Shown here: positions 16,169 to 25,352 of the stretch, in pieces | Layout of the letters: every line of letters starts with the position of its first letter | How positions within the stretch are numbered: the first letter of the stretch is position 1 | NCBI RefSeq assembly: GCF_000011105.1 | Contig: NC_000961.1 | Location: 978,662 to 1,042,661, forward strand | Origin: Pyrococcus horikoshii OT3 | Lineage (GTDB): Archaea > Methanobacteriota_B > Thermococci > Thermococcales > Thermococcaceae | Direction: 5' to 3' | DNA: 64,000 nt | Position numbers and translations under genes: made by a program | Notes under the pieces: generated by a model | Database searches by the model: none | What the model was told of the DNA's origin: nothing | The model's input: only the letters and a program-made list of their open reading frames with translations

Positions 16169-19100
16169 TCAAACGGCCCTCCAGAACGGATCTTCCTTTG
16201 CCTTTACTTGGGCTATCATCTTCAAGGCCTTAATATCTGTATCCTCCAGGACATCCCTAAGATGCTTCAATAGTATTATTGCATCATCCCTGCTTAAGTC
16301 AACGTACAGAGTTTCTCCTGGATGAATATGCCTTCCAACTATAGCCCCCTCTATTGCTATTGCAACTGCTTGTCCCTTTCTAGCTTCCTGGAGAAATTCA
16401 TCTCTGCTCTTTATTGACCTTATAGTTCCAACCTTTTGGCCGTTCTGCTTTATCAGCGTAACACCTGGCTTTATTCTTCCCTCCAAAACTTCAATTCCAA
16501 CTATTGCTGGATTACTTCTTCTGAAAACGTACCTCTCATCCGGATACAATTTTATTACACCAGGGAACGTCACCTTTGCAAGTAACTCTCTCTTCCTCTT
16601 CTCCTCTTCCTCTTTTATCCAAGCTTCATAATCCTCTATGAGCTTATATATTATATTCCCGACGAATATCGGGACTTCCTTGGCCTTTGCAACTTCTTTT
16701 GCATCTTCGTTAACTTTCACGTTAAAACCTAGGATTACCCCATACTTTGGGTTCTCCTCTTTTACGCTGAGAGCCTCCATAACGTCTGTTTTACTTATGT
16801 TTCCTACGTCAGCTTTCCTTATAGGTATTTCCTTCTCCTGGAGCTCTTTGCTTAATGCTTCCAGGCTTCCCAGGGTATCGGCCTTCACTATAACCCCAAC
16901 TTTATCAGTGCTTATGACGACGCTTTCTATTTGCCTCATTATCTCCTCCTTCGCCCTCTCAACATCTTCGGGCGTGGGGGCAGCTATAACGGGAGAACCT
17001 GCAAGGGCTTCCTCGAGCCCAGGAGCAGCTATCTTTACACCTGCTGCGGCCGTAACTTCATCCACGTAGTCGAATCTGAACCTTGGATCTCTTATTTCAT
17101 CCAGTGGTTTAGGCTTAAGTAAAGCCCTAACCTTCGTGACTATCGCTTTATCTTTTCCTCCAACGACGATCGTGTCATCCTTGTGCAGGGTTCCATCGTA
17201 TATTATCACGTCTATGGTATGCCCCAAACCTGGTTCTTCCCTAACTTCAAGTATGGTTCCCCGGGCCGGACCTTCCACTTCAATCTTTAGCTTCTCCTCA
17301 AGGTACTTTTGAGAGAGTCCCGCTATGAGAACTAGGAGTTCCGCTATTCCAATTCCGTATTTTGCCGAGATTGGGACTATTGCTAATTCCCTCGTAAAGT
17401 TCTGGACTCTATCAAAGCGATTCGCTTGGAAGCCGAATTCGTAGAATTTTCCTATAAGTTCCCAGAGCTTCGTCTCAAGCTCTTGAATAGCCCTCTGATC
17501 TTGCCTCTTTATGTTCATTAGGAATGGTTCATCCTCCTCAATCACCCAACCCCTTATCCTGTCTATCTTGTTGGCCGCAACTACGAACGGCGTTCTATAC
17601 CTCCTCAATATTTCAATGCTCTCTATAGTTTGTGGCTGGAAACCTTCGTTTACATCTATAACCAGAACTGCTAAATCGGCTAAGCTTCCTCCTCTAGCCC
17701 TTAGGCTAGTGAAAGCCTCGTGTCCGGGAGTATCTATGAAAAGTAAACCTGGAAGTCTTATCTCGGCCTTCCAGAGCTTAATAAGGGGTCCAGCTATCTT
17801 CTTGACTACATCTATTGGAACTTCCGTAGCTCCAATGTGTTGCGTTATCCCACCGGCTTCCTTGGCCGCGACGTTCGTCTTTCTGATTTTGTCCAGCAGG
17901 GTGGTGTTGTGAACTAAAATTCCGTTTGCAATGAAGTTGTGAGTCTCCGTGGTTACATCATAAACGTAGCCATCATATTCGAACTCTTCTATTTTCTCAA
18001 CTGGGAGAAAAACGAAGTTTTCAATAATATTCCTGAGGTAGTTCACATCCCTAGAGTCGAATTCTCTGTTGCGCCAAACTTCGAGGAGCTCCTTTCCAAG
18101 TTCGGTAAGCTTCCCATCCTTTATTAACCCCTCCCTTTTAAATTCCTCTATATACTCATGGTCTCTGACCCTACCCTCAAGGATGGTAATCTTTTTGTTC
18201 AGGTCTTTTGATCCCTTTTCAATGGTATTAAGGATCTTCATCAGGATTTCATAGCTTGGCGCCTCCTTGGACTCGTATTTACTATAGAGGGGGATCGTTG
18301 AGCTAAGTTCTGCTCTTGTGAACCCGAAGAGCAGTCTTATACGTCTTAACTCTTCAAAGATCGGGTAACTCTCACTATTTTCGCTTCTTCTAATGATCCC
18401 CTCTAGTTCTTTTGCTTTCTGCTTTTCTGAGAAGCCAATGTACCTCCTAAAGAGCTCAAGGTTCCTTCTTCCAGATATTGCAAGACTTGTAGGATAGATC
18501 TTTGAGACTATCCCTAACCGGAGAAGGATGAGGGAGAGCTCCTCCAGTACCTCGTGAGGTGCTCCCCTTACCTCAACCCTCAATTCTTCGCCATTTACAT
18601 AACCATTAATATCAAAGAATCCCCTTAGAAAGTTAGCAACGTATCTGACTGGGGCCATGAAAAGTACCCTTAGGACTTCCCTGGGATACTCAAATAGTAC
18701 TTTAAATAACTCAAGCAAAGCTTTTACTTCATGAGTCAGTCCTTCAGGATTAACACTGTTTTCTCTACCAAATATAGTTCCCGCAAAGTAGAAAAAGGTT
18801 TCCCATTCCTCATCTGAGCTCGGTAGCTTTATGTGGACTTTCCCCTTAAGTTTTTCGTGCACGTATTGCAAAAACTTTTCCTTATCATCCTTCCCAGGAA
18901 GGATCTTGGGTACCGCAACGTAATCTCCAGGTTTAAGCTGATCGGCCCTAACCCATCCCCTCGTCGTTAAAAATGGATGCTCCGGAGTAACTGCAACGGA
19001 ATGCCAATCTTTTAGTTTAACCCTAAGCATTTTACCCTTATACCTAACTTTCCAAACGTAAGGTCCTTCGAGGAGCCTTACCCTACCATCAACCCCTGCA

Positions 19101-19303
19101 ACTGGCATCCTAATTCCGAGTTTTCTTACCTCCTTCTCCTCATCCTTAAAGACGGTCTCCTTTGTCATGTTAAATAGCTCTTCGAGCGTTATTGGACCAT
19201 AATCTGGAAGTATTACCCTCTCCTCTGGCAATAAACACTTACCATGGTCGACATGACCGAGAACCGCTATAATAGGCTGTCTAATTCTCTTCACATAACT
19301 CAC
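16169..19303 (-). CDS. infB: Translation initiation factor aIF5B (IF-2 homologue) interrupted by an intein
   Basis: Ribosomal-subunit-joining GTPase. The precursor is 1044 residues; removing the intein leaves 600. Extein residues 1-22 end in GHVDHGK, and the chain resumes with TTLLDKIRKT, so the intein splits the P-loop. Other G motifs follow: FIDTPGHEAF (G3) and AANKIDRIRG (G4). Domain II and III and the initiator-tRNA-binding C-terminal domain follow (about precursor residues 690-1044). Without splicing the GTPase site cannot form. It is unlinked to other translation genes here; the CRISPR array lies just past its stop, with the last repeat about 45 bases away. Confidence 0.97.
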   Translation of the reverse strand: MSYVKRIRQPIIAVLGHVDHGKCLLPEERVILPDYGPITLEELFNMTKETVFKDEEKEVRKLGIRMPVAGVDGRVRLLEGPYVWKVRYKGKMLRVKLKDWHSVAVTPEHPFLTTRGWVRADQLKPGDYVAVPKILPGKDDKEKFLQYVHEKLKGKVHIKLPSSDEEWETFFYFAGTIFGRENSVNPEGLTHEVKALLELFKVLFEYPREVLRVLFMAPVRYVANFLRGFFDINGYVNGEELRVEVRGAPHEVLEELSLILLRLGIVSKIYPTSLAISGRRNLELFRRYIGFSEKQKAKELEGIIRRSENSESYPIFEELRRIRLLFGFTRAELSSTIPLYSKYESKEAPSYEILMKILNTIEKGSKDLNKKITILEGRVRDHEYIEEFKREGLIKDGKLTELGKELLEVWRNREFDSRDVNYLRNIIENFVFLPVEKIEEFEYDGYVYDVTTETHNFIANGILVHNTTLLDKIRKTNVAAKEAGGITQHIGATEVPIDVVKKIAGPLIKLWKAEIRLPGLLFIDTPGHEAFTSLRARGGSLADLAVLVIDVNEGFQPQTIESIEILRRYRTPFVVAANKIDRIRGWVIEEDEPFLMNIKRQDQRAIQELETKLWELIGKFYEFGFQANRFDRVQNFTRELAIVPISAKYGIGIAELLVLIAGLSQKYLEEKLKIEVEGPARGTILEVREEPGLGHTIDVIIYDGTLHKDDTIVVGGKDKAIVTKVRALLKPKPLDEIRDPRFRFDYVDEVTAAAGVKIAAPGLEEALAGSPVIAAPTPEDVERAKEEIMRQIESVVISTDKVGVIVKADTLGSLEALSKELQEKEIPIRKADVGNISKTDVMEALSVKEENPKYGVILGFNVKVNEDAKEVAKAKEVPIFVGNIIYKLIEDYEAWIKEEEEKRKRELLAKVTFPGVIKLYPDERYVFRRSNPAIVGIEVLEGRIKPGVTLIKQNGQKVGTIRSIKSRDEFLQEARKGQAVAIAIEGAIVGRHIHPGETLYVDLSRDDAIILLKHLRDVLEDTDIKALKMIAQVKAKEDPFWRAV
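17906..19237 (-). other. Intein in aIF5B, with LAGLIDADG homing endonuclease
   Basis: 444 codons, from Cys23 to Asn466 of the precursor. Splicing blocks: CLLPEERVILPD at the N-terminus, AVTPEHPFLT (block B, with the conserved histidine), and the C-terminal HNFIANGILVHN with the usual penultimate His and terminal Asn, followed by Thr as the +1 residue. The endonuclease motif FLRGFFDINGY lies near residue 225 and a second motif region LILLRLGIVS near 258. The length agrees with the P. horikoshii IF-2 intein as I recall it. Confidence 0.95.
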
Positions 19304-19330
19304 CTCAACCTAAAACTCATCCCTCTAGTT

Positions 19331-20542
19331 TTAAATGTTTAGAGAGACGAGTAGTTTAGAGTACCTAACCCAATAGTACAATGTTATTAGGATTCCAATT
19401 AAGGTTAAACTTAAAGTCACCCTCAGGTAGCCCAGCTTATCAACAGCTGGCCCTATGAGGGCCATTCCCACTGGCGTTGCACTCATGACGAGGGTTTCAA
19501 GGGTTGAGAAGATCCTGGCCCTGTACTCCTCAGGAACCTCCCTCTGTAACTTAGTTAGTATGGGTATGTTAACGAGAACATTAAACACTCCTATTATGAA
19601 CACTATGGTGAGTATTGCGAAGTAATTCTCTGGATAGTATAGCCTTGGTGTAAATGGTATCATTAGTAGGAAGAATTCTTGAATTGCTAAGGCCTTAAAT
19701 ATATGCTTAGTTGCCGACTCCCTTAAAATTCCAGCTATTATAAGGTTTCCTACGAGCATTCCAAGTGTTAAGGATGTCTGTACTGTACCAAATTGGAAAG
19801 CTGAGAGCTTTACAACTACCCTTACCATGTAAGGGAACACTACTGCAAAGAGGGGGTTTAAGAGGGCGTTTAAGATTACGGAAAATGATATAATTACCGT
19901 TAACATCTGGGAGTTCTTTATTAAGTTAAGGGCTTCCAGGAATTCTTCGACTACTTTTGTAATGGTAAGCTTTCCAGCCTTCCTCCTCCACTCATACCTT
20001 ATAAGTATTTCAAATAGACCGGAACCAAAGAAGCTTATTGCGTTCACGAGTATTGCTGCTCTTATTCCTCCGAGGCCGTAGATAAGCCCACCAAGGGCCG
20101 GACTTATGACATTTATTACCTGGGTTCCCATCTGTAGAATCGAGTTCGCTTGCATTAATTCCTCCTTAGGAACTAGATCCGGAAACATGGCCGAAGTACC
20201 CGCAGAAAAGAAGGAGCCCATTGCGGACATTATCACCTGAACTATTAACAACTCCCTTAATTCGAGCATGTTGAGAGCTATAATTAGGAAGAGGAGCACT
20301 CCCCTGGCAAGGTCAAAGCCAACCATAAGGTGTTTTCTATTGTACCTGTCCCCTATGACTCCCGCAAGTGGATTGAGGATTATCCTGGGAATTAGCTCGG
20401 CCATGACAAAGGCGCTCATCATCGTTCCGCTTCCGGTCTTATCCAAAACATAGAGAGGAACGGCCACGTCCTGAATAGTCCAGCCTGCTGTTGATATCCA
20501 TCTACCAACTGAAAATAGCCAGAAGTCCCTGCCTAGTGGCAT
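19331..20542 (-). CDS. Major facilitator superfamily transporter
   Basis: A 403-residue integral membrane protein with about 12 hydrophobic segments. MFS signatures are seen in the GVIGDRYNRKHLM loop between helices 2 and 3 (about residues 60-72) and AGTSAMFPDLVPKEELMQANS in the fourth/fifth-helix region (about 113-133). This layout matches drug-efflux-like MFS proteins (enterobactin exporter/MefA-like). The start is set by AGGAGGAT 5 bases before the ATG. It is the last gene of an ArsR, membrane, DUF4097, MFS operon, so its export function may serve an envelope or toxin stress response. Confidence 0.88.
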   Translation of the reverse strand: MPLGRDFWLFSVGRWISTAGWTIQDVAVPLYVLDKTGSGTMMSAFVMAELIPRIILNPLAGVIGDRYNRKHLMVGFDLARGVLLFLIIALNMLELRELLIVQVIMSAMGSFFSAGTSAMFPDLVPKEELMQANSILQMGTQVINVISPALGGLIYGLGGIRAAILVNAISFFGSGLFEILIRYEWRRKAGKLTITKVVEEFLEALNLIKNSQMLTVIISFSVILNALLNPLFAVVFPYMVRVVVKLSAFQFGTVQTSLTLGMLVGNLIIAGILRESATKHIFKALAIQEFFLLMIPFTPRLYYPENYFAILTIVFIIGVFNVLVNIPILTKLQREVPEEYRARIFSTLETLVMSATPVGMALIGPAVDKLGYLRVTLSLTLIGILITLYYWVRYSKLLVSLNI

Positions 20543-20553
20543 TAGTAATCCTC

Positions 20554-21180
20554 CTAGGCTTTTTCAACCGTTATGGAGCCATTTACAGTTGCTATCCTGA
20601 GCTCGTGAACTCCTTCCATAGGAGGAACTTCGATCTTCCCGGTCACCGTTTTTGCATTTATTTTAACGTCATCCATAATTGTTAGATTAACGCCCCCATT
20701 TACGGTACTTATCTTTCCATCCCCTTCAATCTCGTATATCTTAAGGTCGATATTTCCGTTTACTGTCTTTACCTCTGGCTCTTCGGTCAGTTTTACTGAC
20801 CCTCTTACCGTTCCGTTCACGGTGTGCACCTTTCCTATTTTAGCATCTTTTAGGGTTATACTAGAGTTCGTACTCTTAATCCCTGTAATCCTACAGTTTT
20901 CAGCTCTTATTGGCCCGTTAACGCTCGTTATTTCGACTTCAACTTCAGAAGGAACCGTTAGGCTAATATTAACCTTGCCATCCCTTCCCAATATGCCGAG
21001 AATCCATCTTCTCTTAAGTTTCTCCTTAATTATCAAGGTATCCTCTTCCCGTTCGATCCTAACGTCAGCATCGCCTTGAATCTCATATTCGAGCTTAACG
21101 TAATCGATATTGGATCCTTTAACTCTTATAGAACCGTTAACAGAACTTACTATAACCCTCTTTATTCCATAGAATATCAT
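20554..21180 (-). CDS. DUF4097 (toast-rack/adhesin-like beta) protein
   Basis: A 208-residue protein built from repeated beta units. The motif TVNG or SVNG recurs about every 20-22 residues (SSVNGSIRVKG, TSVNGPIRAEN, HTVNGTVRGS, KTVNGNIDLK, STVNGGVNLT, ATVNGSITVEK), as expected of the right-handed beta solenoid of DUF4097. It has no signal peptide or membrane segment. A TTG gives a longer frame, but ATG 21180 is preceded by GAGGTGAT at proper spacing. In bacteria such domains accompany PspC and LiaF-type sensors. Its role here is inferred from the company of the upstream membrane protein. Confidence 0.82.
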   Translation of the reverse strand: MIFYGIKRVIVSSVNGSIRVKGSNIDYVKLEYEIQGDADVRIEREEDTLIIKEKLKRRWILGILGRDGKVNISLTVPSEVEVEITSVNGPIRAENCRITGIKSTNSSITLKDAKIGKVHTVNGTVRGSVKLTEEPEVKTVNGNIDLKIYEIEGDGKISTVNGGVNLTIMDDVKINAKTVTGKIEVPPMEGVHELRIATVNGSITVEKA

Positions 21181-21191
21181 CCTCAATCACC

Positions 21192-22478
21192 TCAAATGTA
21201 CTCCATAAGCTTTTCTACTAGCTCCTTTATTCTTCTATTCAGCCTTGCCCTGTCTATCCCTAAACCCTCTATAATGTCGTCAGCCTGTTCCTCCACGATC
21301 TCTCTAGCTTTTTCAAGAACAAGTTTAAAGGCCTCTTCGCTTTCTATTATGTAGTTTTTACTCCCTATTCTTATCTTAACCTTTCCTTCACTGGCCGAAA
21401 TTACTGTATCTTCAATTCTTATCTTTCCAGAATCCCTACCAACGCTTATCGATATAGTTCCAGAGTCCAAAGAAACGTATCCATCCCCTATTGCTAGCTT
21501 CTCTTCGCCGCTTTTATAGAGTATCCTATCTCCTATGGTCTCTATTTTGAAATCTTCAGTGGTTATGGTAAGTCTCTCACCAAGGATAGTCAGCTTAAAT
21601 CCATTCCTTAGCTCTTGTATTGTTATCATATCCTTCCTAGGTTTCTCTGTGCTTCCTTCCCTAATCTTGAAGGGGCCGATTTTAACTTCTTCACCTTGAG
21701 GAGTTTCAACGACTTCGAGGAAGGGTAACTTAACGTACGTGAAGTCCTCTCCTTCGTATACCTTGAGGATTCCAAGATCTATGGAGCTTTTTTCCTTAGT
21801 GTAGGTAGTTGGAGCACTTAAAAGGGAGTTTGCAGTGTCCACGAAAGTTAAGTTGGGGGAAGCCTTTTCTGAAGCTATGTTTATGCTCGTCCATATAGCA
21901 ACTGGGGCTATGAGCTTCCTCTTGATTACTCCCAAGGGCGTATCTGCTTCAACTATCACTTCCCCTTCAATAGCCCATCCTATCCTCTTTCTCCCAAGTT
22001 TAATTGGATAGGCTTTCCCTTCTCCAGACAGCTTCACCTTTCCATATGAAAAGCCGTTAAACTTATAGGCTTTCTTTTCGACTCTTGGGTAGACTTCCCC
22101 TTTACTTAATGGAAAATCAAATTTGGCCACCAATATACCGGCTATTCCAAGGACTACTGAGTATGCAAAGGCCGTCTTCGCATCTATTGGGAAATCCTTA
22201 GGTAGATCTAACCACTTCCCAAAGAACAGAAAGATCGCTATTAAGAATGCCGCCTTAGCAAGTGAAAGTATTATTCCGCTTATGGTTATTCCAATCCATC
22301 TTCCAACTCCCAGGATTTCTGTTATTATAATTAGGGTTATTATCGCCCAAACCATTTCTTCGTTATATGCCTCGAGCCTAAGCCATCCCTTAAATAGCCA
22401 CAATATTATTAACAAAGCAGTTATTGCCTTTAGTGCATCCCTAATCTTAAACCTTATTCCCTCCTCAACGCTAAACAT
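21192..22478 (-). CDS. Membrane protein with C-terminal beta-rich domain (LiaF/DUF4097-like layout)
   Basis: About 428 residues. The N-terminus has roughly four hydrophobic helices (about 17-34, 42-58, 65-90 and 105-122). The C-terminal 300 residues are beta-strand rich with short repeats such as SLDSGTISISVG and GKVKIRIG, and a coiled helical tail at 385-428. No catalytic motif is recognised. The ATG at 22478 is chosen because AAGGTGA precedes it by 5 bases; the GTG three codons earlier lies inside that binding site. It overlaps the end of the ArsR-type regulator gene by 8 bases. A sensor or envelope-stabilising function is inference. Confidence 0.72.
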   Translation of the reverse strand: MFSVEEGIRFKIRDALKAITALLIILWLFKGWLRLEAYNEEMVWAIITLIIITEILGVGRWIGITISGIILSLAKAAFLIAIFLFFGKWLDLPKDFPIDAKTAFAYSVVLGIAGILVAKFDFPLSKGEVYPRVEKKAYKFNGFSYGKVKLSGEGKAYPIKLGRKRIGWAIEGEVIVEADTPLGVIKRKLIAPVAIWTSINIASEKASPNLTFVDTANSLLSAPTTYTKEKSSIDLGILKVYEGEDFTYVKLPFLEVVETPQGEEVKIGPFKIREGSTEKPRKDMITIQELRNGFKLTILGERLTITTEDFKIETIGDRILYKSGEEKLAIGDGYVSLDSGTISISVGRDSGKIRIEDTVISASEGKVKIRIGSKNYIIESEEAFKLVLEKAREIVEEQADDIIEGLGIDRARLNRRIKELVEKLMEYI

Positions 22479-22881
22479 TATCTTCACCTTCCTCTAGGGC
22501 CGATATTATCCTAAGAATCCTCAAAAACAAAAGGCCATCTTCAGTTATCTCGTATTTTTCTCTTTTCCTAATCATTCTAGTTTTTAGGAGAAGCTTGAGA
22601 TGATGGGAAACCGTGGGGCTTTCAACTTTCAATGAATCTTTTATCTCCTTAAATCCCATGGGCCTCTCAGAGAGCATCTTCATTATCTTTATCCTATCGG
22701 GATTCGCAAGAGCTTTCAACACCTTAGCAGCCTTTTCTTCGTCCAATTCAGGTAGTACTTCAAGTTTCTTCTTTAATCTAATTTTTATCGAGAGCATTAC
22801 CTCGTCTACAGGATCTATATTCTCCTCAAGCACCTCAAGTCTCTTCTTGAGCTCCTCAAGTTGCTTCTTTAGATCTTCCAA
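22471..22881 (-). CDS. ArsR-type winged-helix regulator with N-terminal coiled coil
   Basis: Residues 1-45 form a coiled coil (LKKQLEELKKRLEVLEENI). A winged helix follows (about 55-125): AKVLKALANPDRIKIMKMLSE, then the recognition helix SPTVSHHLKLLLK and a basic wing. The start is taken as TTG 22881, preceded by GGTGATTGG; longer frames reach 22914. No metal-binding cysteines of the ArsR metal sensors are seen, so the signal is unknown. It leads the operon and probably controls it from the palindromic site just upstream. Confidence 0.85.
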   Translation of the reverse strand: MEDLKKQLEELKKRLEVLEENIDPVDEVMLSIKIRLKKKLEVLPELDEEKAAKVLKALANPDRIKIMKMLSERPMGFKEIKDSLKVESPTVSHHLKLLLKTRMIRKREKYEITEDGLLFLRILRIISALEEGEDNV

Positions 22882-22907
22882 TCCAATCACCAGGTACAGA
22901 TTTTTGT

Positions 22908-22925
22908 AGTACACTTTTTTGTACT
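22908..22925. promoter_or_regulatory. Putative operator of the ArsR operon
   Basis: AGTAC and GTACT flank 8 bases, and a third GTAC lies at 22894-22897. A TATA-like CTTTTATATATT at about 22939-22950 (minus) would start transcription near 22918, inside this inverted repeat. A regulator bound here would block initiation, as expected for autorepression. Confidence 0.45.
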
Positions 22926-22952
22926 TAGTTAATAAATAAAATATATAAAAGT

Positions 22953-24395
22953 TTATCGGTTATGTATTCCCCTAAAAACTTCCGAGAATAGGAGAGAAGC
23001 AAGCTCTTTAAGCCTAATACCACGAGATTTTGCAATTTTCTCTAGAATCTTTTGAGCATTACTTCCATATTGAGCTGCTTTCTTTTCCCTCTCAGCAATC
23101 CACTCGGGAAGCCCCAGACTTTTGGCTATCTCCCTTAATATTATTTTTCTCTTCCCATCTTTAATTTTATGTTGCAGGGGTGTGTTAAGAGCTAGTACTG
23201 CAAATGGTAAATCAAGATACGGATACCTAACCTCAACTCCGTTAATCATGGAAACCTTATCGTCCCTTGCTAAGTTCCTTTCCCCTAGATTTGCTACGTC
23301 GCTAATCATGAGATTCGGATTCTCAAGATACTTTGCATAACCCCCGAAGAGCTCATCGGCCCCCTGTCCACTCAATAAAATCTTAACTCCATCTTCTCTT
23401 GCAAGTTTTGTAGAGAAGTAAAGGGGAATCGCTATTGAAAGGTTCATTGGATTTGGCTCCTCGATTGCAAACATAATCCTCTTTAGCTCTTTCTCAACTT
23501 CCTCCTTGGAAAATATATACTCCTTAAGCTTTAATCCTAGTTCTTGGGAAACTTTTCTAGCCCATTCAACGTCTTTACTGTCCTCGGTACCAGAAACGTA
23601 TAAAGTTACGTTAGAATACCTCGAAGCTATAAATGCTATCAACGTACTGTCAAGACCTCCAGAGAATAATATTCCTATTTTTTTGCTACTTCTTATTTTA
23701 ACTGAGTCAATTAAAAGGTTCCTCAAGCCATCAAAGTACTCGCTCCCAAAGCTCTTTATCGCAGTCACATCGTACAACCTTACCCTATTTATTCCAAATT
23801 TAGAAATTTCAACGGCCTCTCCCGGCATTACGGGCGTAGCTTCTTCCCCTAAACCCCAGAGAACTTTTTTCTCAGATCCGAAGTGACCCTGTGATGAGTA
23901 GTAGAGGGGTCTTATCCCTAGGGGATCCCTGAAGAGGTAGAACTTTCCATTGTAATGAAAAGCAACTGCATAATCCCCCCTAAGCATCCACATTAACTTT
24001 TTAATTGCGTTCCAAGGGGATAAGTTCCTATCAAAGAGTAAATACTCAAGTAGCCTGAGTATTACCTCACTATCAACATCACTCTCGAATGATATTCCTC
24101 TCTCAACTAAATAAGCTCGAAGCTTTTCGTGATTATATATTTCCCCATTGTGAACGAGAGCTATCTCGTTATAGAACGGTTGGGTATACTCCTTAGATCC
24201 GGTCATTGCGAGTCTGCACTGAATTAAAACCTTATCTCCTCCCTTAACCTCCTCAAGAGCAGAAAAATCACTTGACTTAATTACCTCCCTCTCACTCCAA
24301 ACGCCAAAGGAGTCTGGGCCCCTATGCTTACCAAGCTCGATTATCCTAATTATCTCATCCGTGTAAAGCTTAAAGCCACCGGCAATTAGGCACAT
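22953..24395 (-). CDS. asnB: Asparagine synthetase (glutamine-hydrolysing)
   Basis: Makes asparagine from aspartate, ATP and glutamine. Cys2 (MCLIAGG) is the glutaminase nucleophile after Met removal. The Ntn domain covers about residues 1-190 with RGPDSFG and LVHNGEIYNH. The ATP-pyrophosphatase motif GILFSGGLDSTL is at about 242-253, and GQGADELFGGYAKY at about 340-353. At 480 residues it is a compact archaeal form of AsnB. The ATG lacks a clear ribosome binding site. A TTTTTACA element about 26 bases upstream fits a leaderless transcript. A one-gene unit. Confidence 0.93.
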   Translation of the reverse strand: MCLIAGGFKLYTDEIIRIIELGKHRGPDSFGVWSEREVIKSSDFSALEEVKGGDKVLIQCRLAMTGSKEYTQPFYNEIALVHNGEIYNHEKLRAYLVERGISFESDVDSEVILRLLEYLLFDRNLSPWNAIKKLMWMLRGDYAVAFHYNGKFYLFRDPLGIRPLYYSSQGHFGSEKKVLWGLGEEATPVMPGEAVEISKFGINRVRLYDVTAIKSFGSEYFDGLRNLLIDSVKIRSSKKIGILFSGGLDSTLIAFIASRYSNVTLYVSGTEDSKDVEWARKVSQELGLKLKEYIFSKEEVEKELKRIMFAIEEPNPMNLSIAIPLYFSTKLAREDGVKILLSGQGADELFGGYAKYLENPNLMISDVANLGERNLARDDKVSMINGVEVRYPYLDLPFAVLALNTPLQHKIKDGKRKIILREIAKSLGLPEWIAEREKKAAQYGSNAQKILEKIAKSRGIRLKELASLLFSEVFRGIHNR

Positions 24396-24516
24396 CGCCC
24401 TTATCTACCTAATGGAATGTAAAAACCTTCCCAATTTCTAAATGAATTAGTATGCAATCTGAAAGCAAACGGGATGAGAAAGTGGGCAATTCTGAAAGGA
24501 TGTAAAAGAAAAGTAT

Positions 24517-24900
24517 TCACTCTTCTAGTAGGATCGCATTGACAACTCCATCTTGTCCTGGCCTTGAGGTAACCTTTGCCTTACCTATCTCAGTCTCTAT
24601 TATTGCCCCCTTGGTTATGATATTTCTCCTGGCAAACTGCCTGTTTGCTGGGTTTTCAAGAACCCTAATTATCCTTACCTTTCTACCCTTTCCACTCTTA
24701 TCAAAGACATTCGCATAGGCCGCAGCAGTTAGCCTTACTTTTCTATTTCCTCCATAGGTTCTAATTATCTTCCTCTTATCCTGCTCAGCAACCCTTGTAT
24801 TTGAAGGCTCCCTACCGAGTTCCCTCTTTCTCTTCTTCCTCGCGAGGACAATCCTCCCACCTGAAGGCTTCTTAAGTGATCTTCCCTGCCAGATCGCCAT
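24517..24900 (-). CDS. rps8e: Ribosomal protein eS8
   Basis: The 127-residue basic protein starts [16 protein letters not shown] and continues with the [15 protein letters not shown] segment and a beta-rich C-terminus, the archaeal S8e pattern. It binds 16S rRNA in the small subunit. A GAGGTGGG ribosome binding site lies before the ATG. The gene is single and not in a ribosomal operon here; a small membrane-protein gene lies immediately upstream on the same strand. Confidence 0.95.
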   Translation of the reverse strand: MAIWQGRSLKKPSGGRIVLARKKRKRELGREPSNTRVAEQDKRKIIRTYGGNRKVRLTAAAYANVFDKSGKGRKVRIIRVLENPANRQFARRNIITKGAIIETEIGKAKVTSRPGQDGVVNAILLEE

Positions 24901-24923
24901 TTAACCCACCTCGCTATTGGGCA

Positions 24924-25352
24924 TTAAAGTGGTTCCCTTATAAGCTTTAGGGTTAGTTTGGACATCGCATAGTGCAACAGCTCATCCCAATCCAGATTTA
25001 GCTTTAACCCCTCAATTCCAATTATGGTTCCTATGGTGGTAAATATAAAGTATAAGGTAAAGAAGCCGAGTATGAAGCCAAATTCTGTAGTTGCGGTTAT
25101 TATAAATGTGTCTTTTAAGTTTATTCCTTTAACAGCTACCGCAAAGGCCGTGAAGATTATAGCCAGTAAAACGTTAACGAATAATGTTAGTGTCATTGAT
25201 ACAGCTGAAACTAGGAGGAGATAAAGCTTACTCGGTTTTTTATAAGTGAATACCTCGAAGCATACCTTTAGGAGTTCATAATATATAAGGAGTCCAAGCA
25301 ACATAACAAGGAAGTCAGCGGGTGCTATGAATTGAGATTCCAAAGGGTTCAT
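24924..25352 (-). CDS. Four-helix membrane protein of unknown function
   Basis: A 142-residue protein with hydrophobic segments at about residues 14-30, 42-60, 62-76 and 93-113, and a polar C-terminus (LDWDELLHYAMSKL). I do not recognise a family. Its start, ATG 25352 after GAGGGAGAGTG, lies inside the end of the dph2 gene (38-base overlap in another frame), so it is probably translated from the dph2 transcript. Confidence 0.7.
   Translation of the reverse strand: MNPLESQFIAPADFLVMLLGLLIYYELLKVCFEVFTYKKPSKLYLLLVSAVSMTLTLFVNVLLAIIFTAFAVAVKGINLKDTFIITATTEFGFILGFFTLYFIFTTIGTIIGIEGLKLNLDWDELLHYAMSKLTLKLIREPL

Noticed and set aside
24440-24500. Second C/D-like pattern: AATGAA, CTGA, GGGATGA, CTGA between asnB and eS8.
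   Set aside because: The C box is far from RTGATGA, the guides are 12 and 14 nt with an 8-nt D'-C' spacer, and no promoter is seen; the GCAAT(T)CTGAAAG repeat explains much of it.
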